In this document: positions 57,584 through 64,000 of the stretch, in pieces
How the letters are laid out: every line of letters starts with the position of its first letter
Numbering within the stretch: position 1 is the first letter of the stretch
From: Deinococcus metalli
Lineage (GTDB): Bacteria > Deinococcota > Deinococci > Deinococcales > Deinococcaceae
Assembly: GCF_014201805.1 (NCBI RefSeq)
Contig: NZ_JACHFK010000007.1
Coordinates: 124,001-188,000, forward strand
Direction: 5' to 3'
Length of the DNA: 64,000 nucleotides
The notes under the pieces: generated by a model
Databases searched by the model: none
Seen by the model: the letters and a program-made list of their open reading frames with translations, nothing else
Told to the model about the DNA's origin: nothing
Program-made: the position numbers and the translations under genes

Positions 57584-58830
57584 GGGGTCTCCGGAGTGGG
57601 GTTGAGCTGTTTGAGGGCGGCGAGGTGGCTGCCCGCGTCGCCGCCGAGCAGAATGCCGACTTCGCCGGGACTGACCGGGAAGCGTTCGCCCTGCAGTCTG
57701 GGGAGGTTCAGGGCGTCTGCCAGGGCGCTGGCCTGCGCGACATCCTGCTGGGTGAACACCTGGCTGGCCTCGCGGCTCGCGGCCACGGTCTGGACCTGGA
57801 CATCACGGTACCCCATCACGCGCAGCGCCGCGCCCAGGCCAGCGCCCAGGGCGTCGCCGCTGGCGTCCACGATGCGCACGCGCACGTCGGGCGTGGTGGC
57901 AGCCCTGGTCTGCCCCCACACCTGCGCCAGGCGCTCGCGGTTCACGGCGAGGTTGAAGGTGCCGGGAATGGTGTCGGTGGGGAGGGTGGCGAAACTCAGT
58001 TTCAGCTGGCTCAGGAAGGGCCGCAGCGAGAGCAGCACGTTCGGGTCCACGTTCGTCTCCACGCCGTTGCCGACGCCGCCCACGATCACCGGGAGCGCCG
58101 CGAGGCCCTGCGGGGTGCGCAGTTTCCCGGCGAGCTGCGTCAGCGCCTGCTTCTGGTGGTCGATGCGGCCGTAGTCGTCCCCGAAGCCCTTGCGCACGCG
58201 CAGGAACAGCACGCCCTGCTTGCCGTCCAGGTGGTGGTCGCCCGGAGCGAGCTTCAGGTTCACGCCCGCCGCGTTGTCCACCCACTCGATGCCGGGCTCC
58301 GGCACGCTCACGTCCAGACCGCCCAGCGCGTCGATCACACGTTCCGCGTAGTCGGTGCGCACGATCACGTAGGAGTCCACGTGCTCGCCCGTGATGGTCT
58401 CCACTGCCCGCGTGAGGGCCTGCGGACCGCCGTCCCAGTACTGGCTGTTCACCTTCTGCGAGGCGATGCCCCGGCGGCGGTCGAAGTCCCCGACGTTCGT
58501 GTCGCGCGGGATGTTCAGCACGTGCACGTCTGTGCCGTCCACCTTCACCAGCATCAGCGTGTCGGTGTTCGGCGGCTGGATCACGCCCTCGCGCTGGCCC
58601 TGGTCCTTGCACGGCTGGTGGTAGTAGCAGTAGATGATGTCGCGGCCCGCGATCAGCACGGTGAAATGCGGGGCCTGCCCGGGCGCCGCGCTGATCGGCG
58701 CCGCCTGCCCGCCCGCGCGGCTCACGACCGCCAGTCCGCCCAGCGTGAGGGCCGCGACGCTCAGGCCGAACACCTGCAGGGCGCGCAGGCCGGCCAGCCC
58801 ACGCCCGCCGCCGGGGCGGGGCGGGGTCAC
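57580..58830 (-). CDS. LytR-CpsA-Psr (LCP) family cell-wall protein
   Basis: A 416-residue membrane-anchored LCP protein: short cytoplasmic tail, TM at about 18-38, then the LCP domain (NTDTLMLVKVDGTDVHVLNIPRDTNV near 90, DGKQGVLFLRVRKGFGDDYGRIDHQKQ near 205, with the phosphate-binding Arg). A C-terminal LytR_C-like part follows. LCP enzymes attach glycopolymers to the wall. GTG 58830 overlaps the yqeK stop. The yqeK-LCP-rsfS order recurs in many bacteria. Confidence 0.9.
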   Translation of the reverse strand: MTPPRPGGGRGLAGLRALQVFGLSVAALTLGGLAVVSRAGGQAAPISAAPGQAPHFTVLIAGRDIIYCYYHQPCKDQGQREGVIQPPNTDTLMLVKVDGTDVHVLNIPRDTNVGDFDRRRGIASQKVNSQYWDGGPQALTRAVETITGEHVDSYVIVRTDYAERVIDALGGLDVSVPEPGIEWVDNAAGVNLKLAPGDHHLDGKQGVLFLRVRKGFGDDYGRIDHQKQALTQLAGKLRTPQGLAALPVIVGGVGNGVETNVDPNVLLSLRPFLSQLKLSFATLPTDTIPGTFNLAVNRERLAQVWGQTRAATTPDVRVRIVDASGDALGAGLGAALRVMGYRDVQVQTVAASREASQVFTQQDVAQASALADALNLPRLQGERFPVSPGEVGILLGGDAGSHLAALKQLNPTPETP

Positions 58831-59510
58831 GCGCCCGGCAGCGGGAAAGTCGTGGTCGATGTCAGGGAGGGGTGGGCGCTGCACGGCAAGGCATGATAGG
58901 CCCGCAGGGTCCGCGGATGCACCTGGATGCCCTTGCCCTGCAGGTACGTGACTTTCGACACGATGGAGCGCTCCAGCGCCGCATTCAGGTCGCTCAGGGC
59001 GAGTTCGCGGATGTCGGCGTTCACGCCGCGCCCCGGTTCCGAGACGTCCGCGATGTACACGCACGCCGAGACGTCGTTGCCGCCGCGCGGGCCAGTCGTG
59101 TGGTCCTCGACGGCCTCCAGGACCACGGTGTCGCGGTAGCCCCAGCGCGACAGCAGCGTGCGGGCGGCGCGGCCGTGCAGGGCCAGCGGGTGCGCGGCGT
59201 CGATGGCGCACTCGGGCGGTGCCAGGCGCAGCAGCTCGTCGTCCGGAAGGTCGCGGGCGATGTCGTGCAGGATGCCGGCCGCGTAGGCGCGCTGCTCGTC
59301 CAGGCCGTTGTTCGCGGCGATCCGGGCGGCCAGGTCTGCAACCCGCAACACGTGTTCGTACCGCCTGGGGCGCACCATCAGGCGGACGCGCTGCTCCCAC
59401 CAGCCCCAGTCAGGTGCGGACAGGTCCGCGCTGGAGTGGGTAGGGAGCAGGTACGCAATCACAGCGTCATGTGGCCGAGTCTCCACATCATTGAGAAAGT
59501 ATACCTCCAC
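58827..59510 (-). CDS. yqeK: YqeK-type HD-domain hydrolase (Ap4A hydrolase)
   Basis: An HD-family phosphohydrolase, in other bacteria a symmetrical Ap4A hydrolase. HVLRVADLAARIA and GILHDIARDLP hold the HD site, and VEDHTTGPRGGNDVSACVYIADVSEPGR the remaining ligands. The GTG 59510 start is the longest; a TATACT -10 (59498-59503) inside it points to GTG 59486 instead. Coupled to the LCP gene. Confidence 0.85.
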   Translation of the reverse strand: MEVYFLNDVETRPHDAVIAYLLPTHSSADLSAPDWGWWEQRVRLMVRPRRYEHVLRVADLAARIAANNGLDEQRAYAAGILHDIARDLPDDELLRLAPPECAIDAAHPLALHGRAARTLLSRWGYRDTVVLEAVEDHTTGPRGGNDVSACVYIADVSEPGRGVNADIRELALSDLNAALERSIVSKVTYLQGKGIQVHPRTLRAYHALPCSAHPSLTSTTTFPLPGA

Positions 59511-59653
59511 GGCCTGTCCGCCGTCTGATGATCCGGTCGCGTTTCGGCCGCGGCGGTCCCGGCGTCACAGACAGATATGCCGACCGGCACGGCCTTTCCC
59601 GGCCGTGTCCAGAATGGCTGTACCCGGTGCAGACTTCAGCGCACGGTCAGGCG

Positions 59654-61479
<1,826 letters not shown>

Positions 61480-61628
61480 GGGGTGGCGGAAGGCTCCTTG
61501 TGGCCGGGAGAAACGGGGCGGGGCGGACGCGTGCGCGACCACTATACGGCGCGAAGATGTGTGCCCGCTGCCAGTCACGGCGCGCCGGCCCGGCCTAGCC
61601 TCGGCCCAGGTCACCCCGGAGGTCACGC

Positions 61629-62309
61629 ATGAACATCCGCTTTCTTGGTCACAGCGCTTTTCTGCTCCACAGCGGCGAGCACCGCGTGCTGCTCGATCCC
61701 TTCCTGAGCCACAATCCCAAGAGTCCCGTCACGCTGCGTGAGGCGCTGGAGTGGAAGCTCAGCGCCGTGCTGATCAGCCACGCGCACGGCGACCACTGGG
61801 GCGACGCGCTGGAATTCGGCAAGGCCGGCGTCCCCATCGTCGGCACGGCCGAGATCGGCGGGTACGCGCAGAAGCACGGCGCTGCGAACGCCGTCGGCAT
61901 GAACATCGGCGGCACGTACTCGGCCGAATGGGGCAGCGTCTATCTCACGCCCGCGTGGCACTCCAGCTCCTTCCCGGACGGCACCTACGGCGGCATGCCC
62001 ACCGGCCTGGTCATCGAGATGGGCGGCAAGCGCGTGTACTTCGCGGGCGATACCTGCCTGTTCAGCGACATGCGTCTCATCGGCGACCGTGGCCTGGACG
62101 CCGCGATCCTGCCCGTCGGCGACCACTACACCATGGGCCCCGAGGAAGCCGGGCGCTGCCTGGACCTGCTGCGCCCGAAAGTCGCCATTCCCATGCACTA
62201 CGGCACCTTCCCGGCCCTGACCGGTGACCCGCAGGTCTTTGCCGCGGCCGGCCGGGCGCTGGGCGTAGATGTGCGCGTGCTGGAGCCGGGCGACACGACC
62301 GAGCTGTAA
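61629..62309 (+). CDS. UPF0173 metal-dependent hydrolase (metallo-beta-lactamase fold)
   Basis: A 226-residue MBL-fold hydrolase of the UPF0173 group. Metal motif SHAHGDHWGDALEF near 50 (HxHxDH), further ligands in TPAWHSS, FAGDTCLFSDMRLIGD and MHYGTFPAL near 195. GGAGG lies five bases before ATG 61629. Substrate unknown. Confidence 0.92.
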   Translation: MNIRFLGHSAFLLHSGEHRVLLDPFLSHNPKSPVTLREALEWKLSAVLISHAHGDHWGDALEFGKAGVPIVGTAEIGGYAQKHGAANAVGMNIGGTYSAEWGSVYLTPAWHSSSFPDGTYGGMPTGLVIEMGGKRVYFAGDTCLFSDMRLIGDRGLDAAILPVGDHYTMGPEEAGRCLDLLRPKVAIPMHYGTFPALTGDPQVFAAAGRALGVDVRVLEPGDTTEL

Positions 62310-62320
62310 CGACGCGGAAG

Positions 62321-62360
62321 GCGGATGGCTGGAGGCACGGCGCCCTGGCCATCTGCTTTT

Positions 62361-62362
<2 letters not shown>
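62321..62362 (+). terminator. Rho-independent terminator with T6
   Basis: GCGGATGGC and GCCATCTGC pair with one G-U, followed by TTTTTT (62357-62362). It ends the UPF0173 transcript and overlaps the stop of the convergent acyltransferase gene. Confidence 0.85.
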
Positions 62363-63269
<907 letters not shown>

Positions 63270-63276
63270 AGCCGAC

Positions 63277-63282
63277 ACTGTA
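63277..63282 (-). promoter_or_regulatory. -10 element TACAGT, 7 nt before the acyltransferase
   Basis: TACAGT, seven bases, GTG 63269; leaderless-type, divergent from the GTPase promoter. Confidence 0.5.
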
Positions 63283-63334
63283 CTGCCCCGCAGTAGAAAA
63301 TAAAGTGGGCTGCTCTGCACGGGCGGACAGGCTC

Positions 63335-63340
63335 TACACT
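63335..63340 (+). promoter_or_regulatory. -10 element TACACT, 7 nt before the dynamin-like gene
   Basis: TACACT, seven bases, ATG 63348; leaderless-type. Confidence 0.5.
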
Positions 63341-63347
63341 GCCACCC

Positions 63348-64000
<653 letters not shown>

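Overview
The window looks like a chromosomal segment of a Deinococcus-type bacterium. It is GC-rich and gene-dense, encodes a GGM-tailed GroEL, and carries futalosine-pathway menaquinone genes, a small gene that resembles a Deinococcus-restricted family, and many start codons that sit 6-7 bases after a TANNNT -10 element with no Shine-Dalgarno. That last pattern is the leaderless-mRNA arrangement described for Deinococcus. I infer the genus from these features; the species cannot be named from the window.

Layout. 1-4.9 kb: XRE regulator (cut by the left edge), VOC protein, flavin monooxygenase, zinc-ribbon protein, groEL/groES with a strong promoter. 5.1-10.2 kb: an overlapping operon of a GGDEF protein with a ribbon-helix-helix-like tail, a NUDIX hydrolase and a nucleoside-type deaminase, facing an 8-oxoguanine-deaminase-like enzyme; then a winged-helix regulator divergent from an MFS transporter, with a perfect inverted repeat on the regulator start codon. 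10.2-26.4 kb: a xylan/xylo-oligosaccharide island. Minus strand: LacI regulator, ABC binding protein, two permeases, a secreted clan-A hydrolase, GH1 and GH43 in a tightly coupled operon, and a ThuA protein. Plus strand: xylR-xylB-xylA-galM and a secreted GH10 xylanase. 26.4-30.2 kb: acetyltransferase, M23 peptidase, an orphan sugar-binding protein and a second LacI regulator with a promoter-overlapping operator.

30.2-45.7 kb is mostly core metabolism and quality control: paired M16 peptidases, mqnA and mqnE, DUF1684, TldD/TldE, a GAF-GGDEF cyclase, an RluA-like protein without the usual catalytic Asp, PaiB-like, MnmG-like, TrmB, small hypotheticals, a methyltransferase and a lipoprotein. 45.7-49.7 kb: a second GH1 and a phoB-phoR-phoU-like cluster with a Pho-box-like repeat. 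49.9-54.9 kb: metK, a secreted zinc-phospholipase-C/HET-C-like protein whose ribosome-binding site and start codon lie in one arm of a 21-bp perfect inverted repeat, and a NarL/NarX-like two-component pair. 54.9-63.3 kb: coaD-rsmD, small conserved genes, yqeK-LCP-rsfS, cdaA-cdaR, a UPF0173 hydrolase and a hexapeptide-repeat acyltransferase. The right edge cuts a dynamin-like GTPase.

Working together: the secreted xylanase would make xylo-oligosaccharides, the ABC importer (no ATPase is encoded here) would take them up, GH43/GH1 would hydrolyse them, and xylose would pass through XylA and XylB to xylulose-5-phosphate under XylR and LacI control. I saw no tRNA, rRNA, CRISPR array, insertion sequence or prophage. 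The strongest leads for something undescribed are the hairpin over the HET-C-like start, the GGDEF-RHH fusion with its nucleotide-damage neighbours, and the start-codon operator at 8.9 kb.
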